Below, one piece after another: positions 33,112 to 41,895 of a DNA stretch of 64,000 nt. The notes beneath the pieces are model-generated. The model saw only the letters and a list, made by a program, of their open reading frames with translations. It was not told the DNA's origin and searched no databases. A program made the translations under genes and the position numbers. The first letter of the stretch is position 1; each line of letters opens with the position of its first letter. Origin of the DNA: Flavobacterium sp. Sd200 (GTDB lineage: Bacteria; Bacteroidota; Bacteroidia; Flavobacteriales; Flavobacteriaceae); the NCBI RefSeq assembly GCF_009826935.1, contig NZ_WUMN01000006.1, positions 1-64,000 of the forward strand. Reading direction: 5' to 3'.

Positions 33112-34095
33112 ATGAACGATCATCTTATAAATCACCCTGCAATTCTTGCTATTTTTGGGGTTACAATAGTTATTATGCTTTTGTTAGACCTTGGTGTTTT
33201 TAATAAAAACAGCCATACGGTTAGTAATAAAGAAGCCATTACATGGTCAGTAGTATGGATATCGCTATCCATGATATTCAGTGGCATCATTTATTATGTA
33301 ATGGGTTTTGATGCCTTTACTAAGTTTCAGAGTGCCTACTGGATAGAAAAAGCCCTCTCTGTAGATAATCTTTTTGTGTTCATACTGGTCTTTGGCTTTT
33401 TTAATGTCCCGAAACATTTGCACCACAAAGTACTTTTTTGGGGTATTATTGGAGCACTGGTATTCAGGGCTATATTTATATTTACGGGTGTAGAACTTAT
33501 AAACCTTACTTACTTGCCAGAAATGGAAATTTTTGGACACGTAACCCGCATCAATGTGCTGCTAACCATTTTTGGTATATTCCTTATTGTAGCAGGTATA
33601 AAGTCCTGGTCATCTCAGGAAGATGATGATGAGAACAAAGATTTTTCTAAAAGTGCCGGCGCACGCGTAGTACACCGTTTTTTTAAAGTAACCGATAATT
33701 TTGAAGGCGATCGTTTTTTTGTAATAAAAAACGGCATACGCATGGCTACTCCACTTCTTGTTGTGGTGGCGGTTATAGAGTTTACCGACCTTATTTTTGC
33801 AGTAGATTCTATCCCCGCTATATTTGCCATAGCACCAAACGACCCGCTTATTCTTTATACATCTAATATATTTGCTATATTGGGTTTACGCGCCCTTTAC
33901 TTTTTGCTGGCTAACTTTATGCACATGTTTAGCAAACTGCACTACGGCCTTGCGCTTATACTTTCGTTTATAGGCATCAAGATGCTTATTGCACCGTTTA
34001 TACACATATCGTCACCGCTCTCTTTGGCTGTGGTGGGCGGTATATTAATATGCGCTGTGGCGGCATCGTTTTTATTTCCGGCTAAGGAAGAATAG
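33112..34095 (+). CDS. TerC family integral membrane protein
   Basis: The 327-residue protein has about eight to nine membrane segments. TerC/Alx motifs include the acidic membrane residues in LLLDLGVFN, the SVDNLFVFILVFGFF segment, VIEFTDLIFAVDSIPAIFAI and LGLRALYFLLANFM. The conserved aspartates of these segments suggest metal binding. The family is linked to manganese export (Alx/MntP-like) and tellurite resistance. It is probably the second gene of a gpsA operon. Confidence 0.92.
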   Translation: MNDHLINHPAILAIFGVTIVIMLLLDLGVFNKNSHTVSNKEAITWSVVWISLSMIFSGIIYYVMGFDAFTKFQSAYWIEKALSVDNLFVFILVFGFFNVPKHLHHKVLFWGIIGALVFRAIFIFTGVELINLTYLPEMEIFGHVTRINVLLTIFGIFLIVAGIKSWSSQEDDDENKDFSKSAGARVVHRFFKVTDNFEGDRFFVIKNGIRMATPLLVVVAVIEFTDLIFAVDSIPAIFAIAPNDPLILYTSNIFAILGLRALYFLLANFMHMFSKLHYGLALILSFIGIKMLIAPFIHISSPLSLAVVGGILICAVAASFLFPAKEE

Positions 34096-34133
34096 AATTG
34101 CCATTACTTCCTGTATCTAAAAATTTAAACCCG

Positions 34134-35111
34134 ATGTCGACTTTTGCCGTTACAGCCTCCATTCTATCTGCCCAACAACTGGGGTTATTTGTAATAGAAA
34201 AATATGGGCTTAGCAAAAACAGTATATGTTCGCTCCTGAAAACCGGAATGAACCATACCTAGCTGGTATCTGACAATGAGACAAAAAACATACTCCGGGT
34301 TTACAGCCATAACTGGCGGTCTAAAGCAGAGGTTGAGGAAGAGATTAGGCTACTTACATTACTAAAGGATAACGGCATAAGTATATCTTATCCTGTGGCA
34401 GATATAAATGGCAACTACATTCAGGAGATAAACGCACCCGAAGGAATGCGTTATGCTGTAGTCTTCTCTTATGCTGAGGGTGGCAAAGTGCGTTTTATAG
34501 ATCCTGATACCTGTGCAAAAATTGGTGCTATAATGGCCCAAATGCATAATGTTAATGAACATACTGCCATAAAGCGCATAAACTATAATGACACTACTCT
34601 TTTAGAATTGCCTTACCGCTATGCACAGCAATTTTTTAGCGATGACCTGCCCGAAATGCAGTTTGTAAAAACACTTAGTAACGATATTACAGGGGCTTTT
34701 GCAAATACAGATGCTAACGCAATTAAAACAGGTATTGTACATTTAGACATTTGGTATGACAACATGAGCATTACCGAAAACAGCGAAGTGACAATTTTTG
34801 ATTTTGACTTTTGCGGCAATGGCCCATTCATTTTAGATGTGGCTTATTTTTGTAAACAGCTATTTCATATAGAGACCAACAAAGAGGAATATGAGCTAAA
34901 AAAAGATGCATTTTTAGCCGGATATCAAAGTATAAGAAAGCTGACCAAGCAAGAGATTGACCTTATTCCACTTGCAGGCGCAGCTGTTTATATTTTTTAT
35001 CTTGGCGTGCAGTGCCGACGTTTTGACTGGTCTAATATTTTCCTTACAGAGAACTATTTAAAAATGTATGTCGGGAGAATTAAAAACTGGGTTGAGTACA
35101 ACGACCAATAA
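34134..35111 (+). pseudogene. Phosphotransferase (APH/homoserine kinase II-like) broken by an in-frame TAG
   Basis: A single reading frame of 326 codons runs from ATG 34134 to 35111, interrupted only by TAG at 34260-34262 (codon 43). The codon lies in the N-lobe strand NHT*LVSDNETKNILRVY, where a tyrosine (TAC/TAT) would fit. Downstream the kinase fold is intact: FSYAEGG hinge, the Brenner motif HLDIWYDNMSI and the metal motif IFDFDF. A restart at 34395 would lose the ATP-binding N-lobe. The rest shows no decay, so this is a very recent mutation, a sequencing error or read-through. The natural substrate (sugar, homoserine or aminoglycoside) is unknown. Confidence 0.85.
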
Positions 35112-35112
35112 A

Positions 35113-35150
35113 AAAGCCCGAAAACATTACGTTCCGGGCTTTAGATTTTT
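35113..35150. terminator. Bidirectional terminator
   Basis: AAAGCCCG (35113-35120) pairs with CGGGCTTT (35135-35142), with A-rich sequence on the left and ATTTTTT on the right. It serves the convergent kinase pseudogene and the 118-residue protein gene. Confidence 0.8.
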
Positions 35151-35162
35151 TAGACACTATAA

Positions 35163-35519
35163 TTACTCAATAAGCCCTTTTTCCAGAAAGTAGCTTACAA
35201 TAGCATCTTTCATCAGTATGCTTTGTTCTCCTGCCTTTAGTGAAGGCAATTGTTCCTTAACCGTATAGTGTGGCCATCCGGCATCATCAAAATAATCAAA
35301 TTCGTAGTAACCATAAGGTTCTAAAAGTCGGCAAATGGCAATATGCATCAAATCCATTTTTTCGTCTTTTTTAAACTTCCGGTTAAATTTACCAAGCTCC
35401 TGTACGCCTATAAGGTAAATAATAGCATCAAGGTCTAACACGTCGCCATCGGCAAAACGGTCAGATAATATAGTTACAAGCTGTTGCCAGCGTTCTTTTA
35501 ATTGTTCGTCTCTGGACAT
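35163..35519 (-). CDS. Conserved-looking hypothetical protein, 118 residues
   Basis: This is a small soluble acidic protein without a signal peptide. It has DVLDLDAIIYLIGVQELGK, LMHIAICRLLEPYGYYEF and a Trp/Tyr-rich FDYFDDAGWPHY patch. I remember similar proteins of unknown function in Flavobacteriaceae but cannot name a family. It has its own -7 box and terminator, so it is very likely a real gene. Confidence 0.75.
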   Translation of the reverse strand: MSRDEQLKERWQQLVTILSDRFADGDVLDLDAIIYLIGVQELGKFNRKFKKDEKMDLMHIAICRLLEPYGYYEFDYFDDAGWPHYTVKEQLPSLKAGEQSILMKDAIVSYFLEKGLIE

Positions 35520-35537
35520 GTATATAATTTATACCTG

Positions 35538-35545
35538 CAAAGATA
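35538..35545 (-). promoter_or_regulatory. -7 box TATCTTTG for the 118-residue protein gene
   Basis: Plus-strand CAAAGATA gives TATCTTTG on the minus strand, 18 bases before the start. Confidence 0.6.
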
Positions 35546-35581
35546 GTACTTACAACGTAAAGAATGTTGTTTGCGCAAATA

Positions 35582-36214
35582 TCAGCTCCCAACAATAGGC
35601 ATAGCCCGGACGTATTGGTTTTGTGTCATCTCGCTCATAATAAATTCAGCAATACGCTTTCTCGATATTTTAAACGATACGTTCTTATTATCCGGTATAA
35701 CCTTAGCTGGTTTGGTATCTTTATCTGTTGCTGCCACAAATCGCACCACGGTCCAATCCAAATTGCTTTGCTCAACCACTTCTTCTATACTCCTTATTTC
35801 CTTATATGGTTTAGGATATGCAACCTTTGCCATTAAGGTTCCAAAGGCAGTAGCCACATACCAAGGGTCATTCTTAAGCCTTATTATCGGCGAACCTATC
35901 GTTATAAATCTTTTCAACCCATTCCATTTCATAAGGCTCATAATGGCTTTATGCGCCTCATAGACCGGTAAATATTCGTAGGTTCTTTTTCGGGGCGGGC
36001 CTAAAGTACTTACTACCACCTCGGCACTTTCTATAGCACTTTTAAGGCGGGGTATGTTACTTAACTCTCCTTCTACAATTGTGAGGTGTGGGTGTGTAGT
36101 TTTAATTTTTTTGCTGTCCCTAACATAAGCCACAACGTCGTGGTCATTTTGAAGGGCGAGCTCAAGCAGATGCGTTCCTATTTTTCCGCTTGCGCCCAAT
36201 AGGGTAATCTTCAT
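35582..36214 (-). CDS. NAD(P)H-binding atypical short-chain dehydrogenase
   Basis: The 210-residue protein starts with the Rossmann motif LLGASGKIGTHLLE (GASGKIG, residues 7-13), then VVAYVRDSKK, VVVSTLGPP and FITIGSP. It is of the NmrA/NAD(P)-binding_10 type, without the Tyr-Lys catalytic pair of classical short-chain dehydrogenases. Such proteins reduce flavins or biliverdin-like compounds, or sense redox cofactors. The role here is unknown. It has its own promoter region. Confidence 0.85.
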   Translation of the reverse strand: MKITLLGASGKIGTHLLELALQNDHDVVAYVRDSKKIKTTHPHLTIVEGELSNIPRLKSAIESAEVVVSTLGPPRKRTYEYLPVYEAHKAIMSLMKWNGLKRFITIGSPIIRLKNDPWYVATAFGTLMAKVAYPKPYKEIRSIEEVVEQSNLDWTVVRFVAATDKDTKPAKVIPDNKNVSFKISRKRIAEFIMSEMTQNQYVRAMPIVGS

Positions 36215-36236
36215 TAAAAGGCTAATTTTATAACTG

Positions 36237-36244
36237 CAAAGTTA
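36237..36244 (-). promoter_or_regulatory. -7 box TAACTTTG for the short-chain dehydrogenase gene
   Basis: Plus-strand CAAAGTTA gives TAACTTTG on the minus strand, 22 bases before the start. An identical octamer at 36270-36277 lies further upstream and may be a second -7 box. Confidence 0.6.
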
Positions 36245-36363
36245 ATAGTTACAGTTTAAAAACTATTAACAAAGTTATAGAAAAAAACATGCTACGAGGC
36301 TATAAATGAGTATAGTACACATTAACATTAGAAATTTTAATGCAAATTATTGAAAATTAAGCT

Positions 36364-36393
36364 TTTGCAAAATGCTTATTAATCTTATCTTTG
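36364..36393 (+). promoter_or_regulatory. cvpA promoter, TTTG-N18-TATCTTTG
   Basis: TTTG (36364-36367) stands 18 bases before TATCTTTG (36386-36393). The ATG at 36400 is only 6 bases beyond the box, so the transcript is nearly leaderless. A longer frame would start inside the box. Confidence 0.72.
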
Positions 36394-36399
36394 AGAGTA

Positions 36400-36921
36400 A
36401 TGGAATTTATTGATATTATTTTAGGAGGGCTCCTGCTTTACGGACTTATAAAAGGGTTGTGGAACGGGCTTATTACAGAACTGGCATCGCTCGTTTCGTT
36501 ATTTATAGGCATCTTTGTTGCTGTAAAATTTAGTGGCTATGTAGGCACTTTGCTGGCCAGCCATGTAGAAGATGTAAAATATATTAGCGTCATTGCTTTT
36601 GCCCTTACTTTTATAGCCGTTGTAGTGGGCATTATACTGTTGGCAAAAGTATTTACAAAACTTGCCGGACTAACCGGGCTGGGCATACCTAACCGCATTT
36701 TAGGGGCAATTTTTGGCCTTATGAAAATGGTTTTGATACTTAGTGTTTCTCTCAATTTTTTTATAAAAGTAAACGCGTCGGGCGCATTTGCAAAACAGGA
36801 AACATTAAAAGGGTCTATATTCTTTTATCCGGTACTCAGTGTTTCTAACTATATTTTTCCGGTGCTGGAAGAATGGTTTGCAGAATACAACCAAAACAAT
36901 GCGCAACAAAAAACCCCTTAA
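36400..36921 (+). CDS. cvpA: CvpA family membrane protein
   Basis: The 173-residue protein (MEFIDIILGGLLLYGLIKGLWNG-like start) has four membrane segments at about 3-20, 24-46, 64-86 and 106-126. The CvpA pattern GLIKGLWNGLITEL with following hydrophobic stretches is clear. CvpA is needed for colicin V production and biofilm formation in E. coli; its molecular role is unsettled. It converges with tatA, and its stop codon lies inside the hairpin that terminates tatA. Confidence 0.88.
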   Translation: MEFIDIILGGLLLYGLIKGLWNGLITELASLVSLFIGIFVAVKFSGYVGTLLASHVEDVKYISVIAFALTFIAVVVGIILLAKVFTKLAGLTGLGIPNRILGAIFGLMKMVLILSVSLNFFIKVNASGAFAKQETLKGSIFFYPVLSVSNYIFPVLEEWFAEYNQNNAQQKTP

Positions 36922-36940
36922 GTGGTTGCTTAAAGGGTTT
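36909..36940. terminator. Terminator between cvpA and tatA
   Basis: AAACCC and TTAAG pair with CTTAA and GGGTTT with one mismatch. The U-run is strong on the minus strand (A bases before 36914) and weak on the plus strand, so it mainly serves tatA. Confidence 0.7.
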
Positions 36941-36960
36941 GGTTATAATAGTAAAAGCTA

Positions 36961-37146
36961 TTACAGTTTATTTTCTTCCTGCGCTTTTTTAGAAGGTGCA
37001 GGTTCATCTCCATCTTTAGCGGCATTTTTAAATTCTTTAATACCGGTGCCAAGACCTTTCATTAGTTCGGGGATCTTTTTTCCGCCAAACAGCAGCACAA
37101 CAATTACCAGTACTACAAGTATTTCTGTTAAACCAATTTTTCCCAT
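36961..37146 (-). CDS. tatA: Twin-arginine translocase subunit TatA/TatE
   Basis: The 61-residue protein has one membrane helix (residues 7-21), the [20 protein letters not shown] amphipathic helix with its hinge, and an acidic/basic tail. This is the usual TatA layout and length. It forms the translocation pore with TatC, which is not in this window. It has its own promoter. Confidence 0.95.
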   Translation of the reverse strand: MGKIGLTEILVVLVIVVLLFGGKKIPELMKGLGTGIKEFKNAAKDGDEPAPSKKAQEENKL

Positions 37147-37172
37147 GACAGCAAAAGTTTTAATTATCGACG

Positions 37173-37180
37173 CAAAGTTA
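37173..37180 (-). promoter_or_regulatory. tatA -7 box TAACTTTG
   Basis: Plus-strand CAAAGTTA gives TAACTTTG on the minus strand, 26 bases before the start. Confidence 0.6.
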
Positions 37181-37318
37181 ACTATAAATTGAATTACAGG
37201 AGTTATTTACGACAAATATTTGATGATGGTTTGCGTTAAATAAAATAATTTTGACAAAAACTAAATACTCAGCCATACCTAAAATTGGCAACCGAACAGT
37301 AAAATGGGGCAGTATTAG

Positions 37319-37326
37319 TATATTTG
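37319..37326 (+). promoter_or_regulatory. -7 box TATATTTG for the LytM-like gene
   Basis: The box matches TAnnTTTG exactly, 17 bases before the ATG at 37344. Confidence 0.62.
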
Positions 37327-37343
37327 TGAATTAAACTTTTACT

Positions 37344-38210
37344 ATGACAGCAAAGAGGCTTAAAAAGCAGATCATTAAAAAAAGGCTGTTTACCAAAAAC
37401 CGACTTGTTATTCTTAACGAAGATTCTTTTGAAGAGATTTTTTCGTTAAGGCTTAATGTTATGAACGTTTTTGTGGGTGTTACCTTAATAAGTATTGTAA
37501 TGATAGCCCTTACTACCTATATAATTGCCGGAACACCATTAAGAGAATATATACCCGGATATGCTTCTACAAAACTAAAACGTGAGGCTACAGAAAATGC
37601 CGTAAAGTCAGATTCGCTCATAAAAGTTCTCGAGCAAAATACTATCTATCTGGCAAATATAAAAAAGGTACTTACGGGCGAGATAGAACACACCAAGCTT
37701 AGCCGCGATTCTATTGTAGCTACAGGTACTAAAGAGCTTGCACCACAAGAAATGAAACCCAGTGATGCCGACCTTAAACTGCGCGATCAGGTTGCCCTGG
37801 AAGACAAATACAATCTTTTTGAACAGGCACAGCCTCGCGTTAGCCAAGTACTTTTTGCTCCGGTAAAAGGGCATATAACCGAACCCTATAATGCCCGCAA
37901 AAAGCAGTTTTTTATAAATATTGCCGTAGCTAACAATACTCCGGTAAAAGCAATAGCATCGGGAACAGTATTGTTGGCCGACTGGTCTCCAACCAACGGG
38001 AATGTGATTATGCTTCGCCACAACGACGGCATTATATCGGTATATAAAAATGCGGGCAGTGTTACCAAACAACAGGGAGACGTAGTGCGCTCCGGCGAGG
38101 TTGTGGCCCTTGCAGGCGCTGGCGTACAGAAAAAAGATGCCCAACTGCATTTTGAACTCTGGAAAGACGGCTATCCTATAGACCCAACCCAATTTATAGA
38201 TTTTGAATAA
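37344..38210 (+). CDS. Membrane-anchored LytM/M23-like protein lacking metal ligands
   Basis: The 288-residue protein has a basic cytoplasmic N-terminus, one membrane helix (about 41-62), a helical linker (about 78-135) and a C-terminal M23 fold (about 165-285). Where active M23 enzymes have HxGxD, this protein reads KQFFINIAVANNTPVKA. YAH is replaced by YKN (ISVYKNAGS), and HLHFE by QLHFEL. So the zinc ligands and one catalytic His are missing, leaving a single His. It is probably a non-enzymatic LytM of the EnvC/NlpD kind that binds or activates other cell-wall enzymes. It overlaps the SdpI gene by one base (TAATG). Confidence 0.85.
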   Translation: MTAKRLKKQIIKKRLFTKNRLVILNEDSFEEIFSLRLNVMNVFVGVTLISIVMIALTTYIIAGTPLREYIPGYASTKLKREATENAVKSDSLIKVLEQNTIYLANIKKVLTGEIEHTKLSRDSIVATGTKELAPQEMKPSDADLKLRDQVALEDKYNLFEQAQPRVSQVLFAPVKGHITEPYNARKKQFFINIAVANNTPVKAIASGTVLLADWSPTNGNVIMLRHNDGIISVYKNAGSVTKQQGDVVRSGEVVALAGAGVQKKDAQLHFELWKDGYPIDPTQFIDFE

Positions 38211-38563
38211 TGGAAACTTTTTTTGAAAATACAATAGGCCAATGCTTACTTTGTGGTGCTATATTTATAATTGCCGCTACAGTTATGCATTTGTTTCCGC
38301 CAAAAAAAATAAACCATTTGTATGGATATCGCACCGCTTCGGCCATGCAGGATCAGGAACATTGGGATTTTGCACAAAAAAACGGAACAAAAAAAATGGC
38401 TATCAGCGGGCTGATGCTTATAGCAGTATCTTTTGCAGGCAAGCTATATCCAATAGATGATAAATATCAAACTTTTGTTAGCATTCCTATAACGTTGGGT
38501 GCTGCACTTTTTATTTTTCTGTCAACCGAAAGGGCCATACAAAAACAATTTCCAAAAAATTAA
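38210..38563 (+). CDS. SdpI family membrane protein
   Basis: The 117-residue protein has three membrane segments (about 11-29, 64-80 and 90-107). The SdpI/YhfL signature NHLYGYRTASAMQDQEHWDFAQK (central NHLYGYRT) is present. The family takes its name from the Bacillus immunity protein against the SDP toxin; no toxin gene is seen here, and most family members have no known role. It is translationally coupled to the LytM-like gene. Confidence 0.85.
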   Translation: METFFENTIGQCLLCGAIFIIAATVMHLFPPKKINHLYGYRTASAMQDQEHWDFAQKNGTKKMAISGLMLIAVSFAGKLYPIDDKYQTFVSIPITLGAALFIFLSTERAIQKQFPKN

Positions 38564-38572
38564 AATACAGCC

Positions 38573-40063
38573 ATGTCTTTAAAAACATTTGGTGCAAAAA
38601 TATTCGCTTCCCTCGTCCACGCTAAAACACAAAGGTGGGCAACAAATCCTGTAGATACGCAGCAAAAGGTATTTAAACAATTACTGGAACAGGCCAAAAA
38701 CACTGAATTTGGCAAAGATCATGGTTTTGAGTCCATACAGTCTTATTCTGATTTTGCCGCTAAAGTGCCTGTGCGCGATTACGAAGGTTTAAAACCCTAT
38801 GTAGACCGCGTGGTGCATGGCGAAGCAAACATACTTTGGCCGGGTAAACCGTTGTATTTTGCCAAAACATCGGGCACTACAAGCGGGGCTAAATATATAC
38901 CGCTTACAAAAGAGAGTATGCCCTACCACATACAGGCCGCCCGCAACGCCATATTGTCTTACATACACGAAACAGGCAAAGCCGATTTTGTAGACGGCAA
39001 GATGATATTTTTACAGGGCAGCCCGGAGTTAACCGAAAAAAATGGTGTAAAACTGGGCAGGCTTAGCGGCATTGTAGCCCACTATGTGCCTGCCTATTTG
39101 CAAAAAAACCGTATGCCCAGTTGGGAAACCAACATTATAGACGACTGGGAAACCAAGGTAGACGCCATTGTTGAGGAAACATATAATGAGGATATGAGTA
39201 TCATATCGGGGATACCTTCCTGGGTACAGATGTATTTTGAAAAACTACAGCAAAAGGAGGGCAAAAAGGTGGGCGACATCTTTAAAAACTTTAACCTGTT
39301 TATATACGGTGGGGTTAACTATGAGCCTTACCGAGCGAAATTTGAGAACCTTATAGGCCGCAGGGTAGACAGCATAGAGCTCTTCCCTGCATCGGAAGGT
39401 TTTTTTGCCTACCAAGACAGCCAAAAAGAAAAAGGCATGCTGCTGCTGCTCGATGCAGGTATTTTTTATGAATTTATAAAAGCTGATGAGTTTTTTACCG
39501 ACAGCCCGCACCGCTACACCATTGGCGAAGTCGAACTGGGAGTTAACTACGTACTTATTATTTCTACCAATGCCGGGTTATGGGGCTACAACATAGGCGA
39601 TACTGTACAATTTACCTCGCTTGCCCCCTACCGCGTTATTGTGAGCGGCAGGATAAAACACTATATATCGGCCTTTGGCGAGCATGTTATAGGCAAAGAG
39701 GTAGAAAGCGCGCTTAAAGAGGCCATGGTGGGGACAGATATTACCATTAACGAGTTTACCGTTGCACCGCAAATAAACCCGCAAAGCGGCCTGCCCTACC
39801 ACGAATGGTTTATTGAGTTTGAAAAAGAACCGCAGGACCTCAACGCCTTTGCCCTTGCCATAGATGGTGCCATGCGAAAGCAAAATGTGTATTATGATGA
39901 CCTTATTGCAGGCAACGTGCTACGCACCGTGGTTATTACAAAAGTGACAACCAACGGCTTTAGCGACTACATGAAATCGATAGGCAAACTGGGTGGGCAA
40001 AACAAACTGCCAAGACTGAGCAACGATAGGAAGATTGCGGATTATTTTATTGCAGATTTATGA
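38573..40063 (+). CDS. GH3 auxin-responsive promoter family protein (acyl-adenylating enzyme)
   Basis: The 496-residue protein has the ATP-binding motif AKTSGTTSGAKYIPLT (about 96-111), FPASEGFFAYQ and YTIGEVELGVNYVLIISTNAGLWGYNIGDTVQF, all typical of the GH3 branch of the ANL superfamily. Plant GH3 enzymes join amino acids to hormone acids; bacterial members probably activate a carboxylic acid and transfer it to an amine. It starts 9 bases after the SdpI gene, so the three genes from 37344 may form an operon. Confidence 0.9.
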   Translation: MSLKTFGAKIFASLVHAKTQRWATNPVDTQQKVFKQLLEQAKNTEFGKDHGFESIQSYSDFAAKVPVRDYEGLKPYVDRVVHGEANILWPGKPLYFAKTSGTTSGAKYIPLTKESMPYHIQAARNAILSYIHETGKADFVDGKMIFLQGSPELTEKNGVKLGRLSGIVAHYVPAYLQKNRMPSWETNIIDDWETKVDAIVEETYNEDMSIISGIPSWVQMYFEKLQQKEGKKVGDIFKNFNLFIYGGVNYEPYRAKFENLIGRRVDSIELFPASEGFFAYQDSQKEKGMLLLLDAGIFYEFIKADEFFTDSPHRYTIGEVELGVNYVLIISTNAGLWGYNIGDTVQFTSLAPYRVIVSGRIKHYISAFGEHVIGKEVESALKEAMVGTDITINEFTVAPQINPQSGLPYHEWFIEFEKEPQDLNAFALAIDGAMRKQNVYYDDLIAGNVLRTVVITKVTTNGFSDYMKSIGKLGGQNKLPRLSNDRKIADYFIADL

Positions 40064-40080
40064 TTGTAGATTTATGATTG
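40054..40080. repeat. Two tandem AGATTTATGATTG units
   Basis: AGATTTATGATTG occurs at 40054-40066 and again at 40068-40080. The first copy covers the GH3 stop codon. Confidence 0.7.
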
Positions 40081-40178
40081 AAAATTGAAAGGATTTAAAG
40101 ATTGGTAAAACATGTTAAGTAAAACGGCGTTTCATTAACACGTTATATTAACTTCACACACCACTAAAAATAAAATAT

Positions 40179-40186
40179 TACATTTG
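40179..40186 (+). promoter_or_regulatory. -7 box TACATTTG at the head of the polysaccharide locus
   Basis: The box matches TAnnTTTG exactly, 14 bases before the ATG at 40201. It may drive the first genes of the locus. Confidence 0.62.
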
Positions 40187-40200
40187 CCACAAAATTTACT

Positions 40201-41889
40201 ATGCAGGGATTAAAAAACATTACACGGTCGCGCGCGCAGGAATCTTCTGCCGCGGTAGAGCGCCTTTACATTACCATGAGGCACCTGTTTAACCGCGGGT
40301 TTTATAAGCCAATGGGAGTATCGGGCGAAACACTGAGGGAGGCTTTGCTGTCGCTAAGGCCTGAAATTTACGGGTCTATTGCCGAAGATAAAGCTGAGCT
40401 TAACGGGCTACTGTATGTTATTGAGCGCCTGCCTGTAGGAATTGAACAATGCCGTTTTATAAACCTAACGAGCGATGAAGGCTACTCAAAATCGCATTTT
40501 AAGGCAATTGTTCCGCCAAAGCGTAAACGCAACTGTTACCGTATAGACGATGAGCAGATGAACGTGGAGATTACCCGCGGTCGATCTGACATTTACGATA
40601 TTTTAACCCACCTTACCTTTATTTTTATAGAGGCTGAGAAAATTAAGAACAGGGTTTTAGTAGACGACAACAGCGAAATGGGCCGCGACTGGGTTAAACT
40701 GGAGCAGGTTATTTCTAAAGAAGAACCTTTAGCCCTTGAAGAGCGCGAACAGGCTGTATCTCATGTTAGCAATATACTGGGCCGCACCTTTGCCGAACTG
40801 ATAGATATTTATGATGCCTTTGCCACAAAGGCACAACCGGACAGATTTTTACATGTTATTTACTGGCTTGGAAAACTGGCCATAGAAGAAGCTATGGGCG
40901 GAGGCAAGCGTACCATTACTTTTAGCCCTATACTACAGGAACGTTTGGGGCACCACATTCATGGCGAAATATGGGCTAATAACATAAAAGCCGTGCTTAA
41001 ACAAAACGGCCTTTTAGAACGCCCTATTCATATTATCAGTGCGAACATGCACAGTGTAATGAACTCGGTTTTTGCAAGAGAGGTATTAAAGTCTAAATTT
41101 AAAGACAAAGACGATTATGCTCTTTTTGAAGAACTGAGCAAAAGCGGCAACGACCCCGTGCGAAACAAAGTACAGGAATTTGCGCTTAAAAACGGCATGA
41201 TCTATATGCCGGACACATCGGGCACAAATATTGACGTACAAATATTTGACACTGCACAAATAGACTTTAGCAAAACAGCTTTCCCTACGGCCAAACTTCG
41301 CGAAAACAAACCCGTTATTATTGTAATGGATTATGCCTTTGGAGAGCAGGCTTATGAAACTATTGATGAGTTGCTTAAACCTTATAAAGAAAACGACAAC
41401 CGCACATTGCTTAATGTAGAGAGTGTTTCTATTATGGGCAAGGCCGGTATACTGGAAGGCAATAAAGGCGATATAATGATACCTTCGGCACATATAAATG
41501 AGGGCACAGGAGATAACTACCCTTTTGACAACGAGCTTACTGCCGAATTGCTGAGCGGACAGGGAATACCTGTTTACAGTGGGCCCATGGTTACTGTATT
41601 AGGTACATCTTTACAAAACCGCGATCTGCTGAAATTCTTTAACGAGAGTACCTGGGGCGTGATAGGCCTTGAAATGGAAGGTGCTTATTATCAGAAAGCA
41701 GTACAGTCGGCTTCTAAAATAAGAAAGAGCATAAATCCCGATGTTAAGGTGCGTTATGCTTACTATGCTTCAGACAACCCTCTGGAAACCGGAAGTACAC
41801 TTGCCTCGGGCGGTTTAGGCACTACAGGAGTAAAACCAACCTATCTTATAACCATTAAAATATTAGACCAAATTTTTAACATCCAATAA
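40201..41889 (+). CDS. Bacteroidota protein of DUF6909 type with a nucleoside-phosphorylase-like C-terminus
   Basis: The 562-residue soluble protein has no signal peptide. I recall the family as DUF6909. The N-terminal half is helical (ERLYITMRHLFNRGFYKP, YDILTHLTFIFIEAEKIKNR). The C-terminal part has GKAGILEGNKGDIMIPSAH, GVIGLEMEGAYYQKAV (about 487-502) and YYASDNPLETGSTLASGG, an arrangement like MTA/SAH or AMP nucleosidases (MEG...SD). Nucleosidase activity is inference from these motifs. It sits at the border of the polysaccharide locus, 6 bases before the Wzz-like gene. Confidence 0.75.
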   Translation: MQGLKNITRSRAQESSAAVERLYITMRHLFNRGFYKPMGVSGETLREALLSLRPEIYGSIAEDKAELNGLLYVIERLPVGIEQCRFINLTSDEGYSKSHFKAIVPPKRKRNCYRIDDEQMNVEITRGRSDIYDILTHLTFIFIEAEKIKNRVLVDDNSEMGRDWVKLEQVISKEEPLALEEREQAVSHVSNILGRTFAELIDIYDAFATKAQPDRFLHVIYWLGKLAIEEAMGGGKRTITFSPILQERLGHHIHGEIWANNIKAVLKQNGLLERPIHIISANMHSVMNSVFAREVLKSKFKDKDDYALFEELSKSGNDPVRNKVQEFALKNGMIYMPDTSGTNIDVQIFDTAQIDFSKTAFPTAKLRENKPVIIVMDYAFGEQAYETIDELLKPYKENDNRTLLNVESVSIMGKAGILEGNKGDIMIPSAHINEGTGDNYPFDNELTAELLSGQGIPVYSGPMVTVLGTSLQNRDLLKFFNESTWGVIGLEMEGAYYQKAVQSASKIRKSINPDVKVRYAYYASDNPLETGSTLASGGLGTTGVKPTYLITIKILDQIFNIQ

Positions 41890-41895
41890 TTAATT

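Noticed and set aside
34260..34262. Pyrrolysine or other programmed TAG decoding in the kinase gene
   Set aside because: No pyl genes are visible, the family does not use such residues, and a one-base change from a tyrosine codon explains it.
38210..38563. Toxin-immunity pair around the SdpI-type gene
   Set aside because: The SdpI name suggests immunity, but no SdpC-like toxin gene or other bacteriocin gene lies nearby, and the neighbours are a LytM-like and a GH3 gene.
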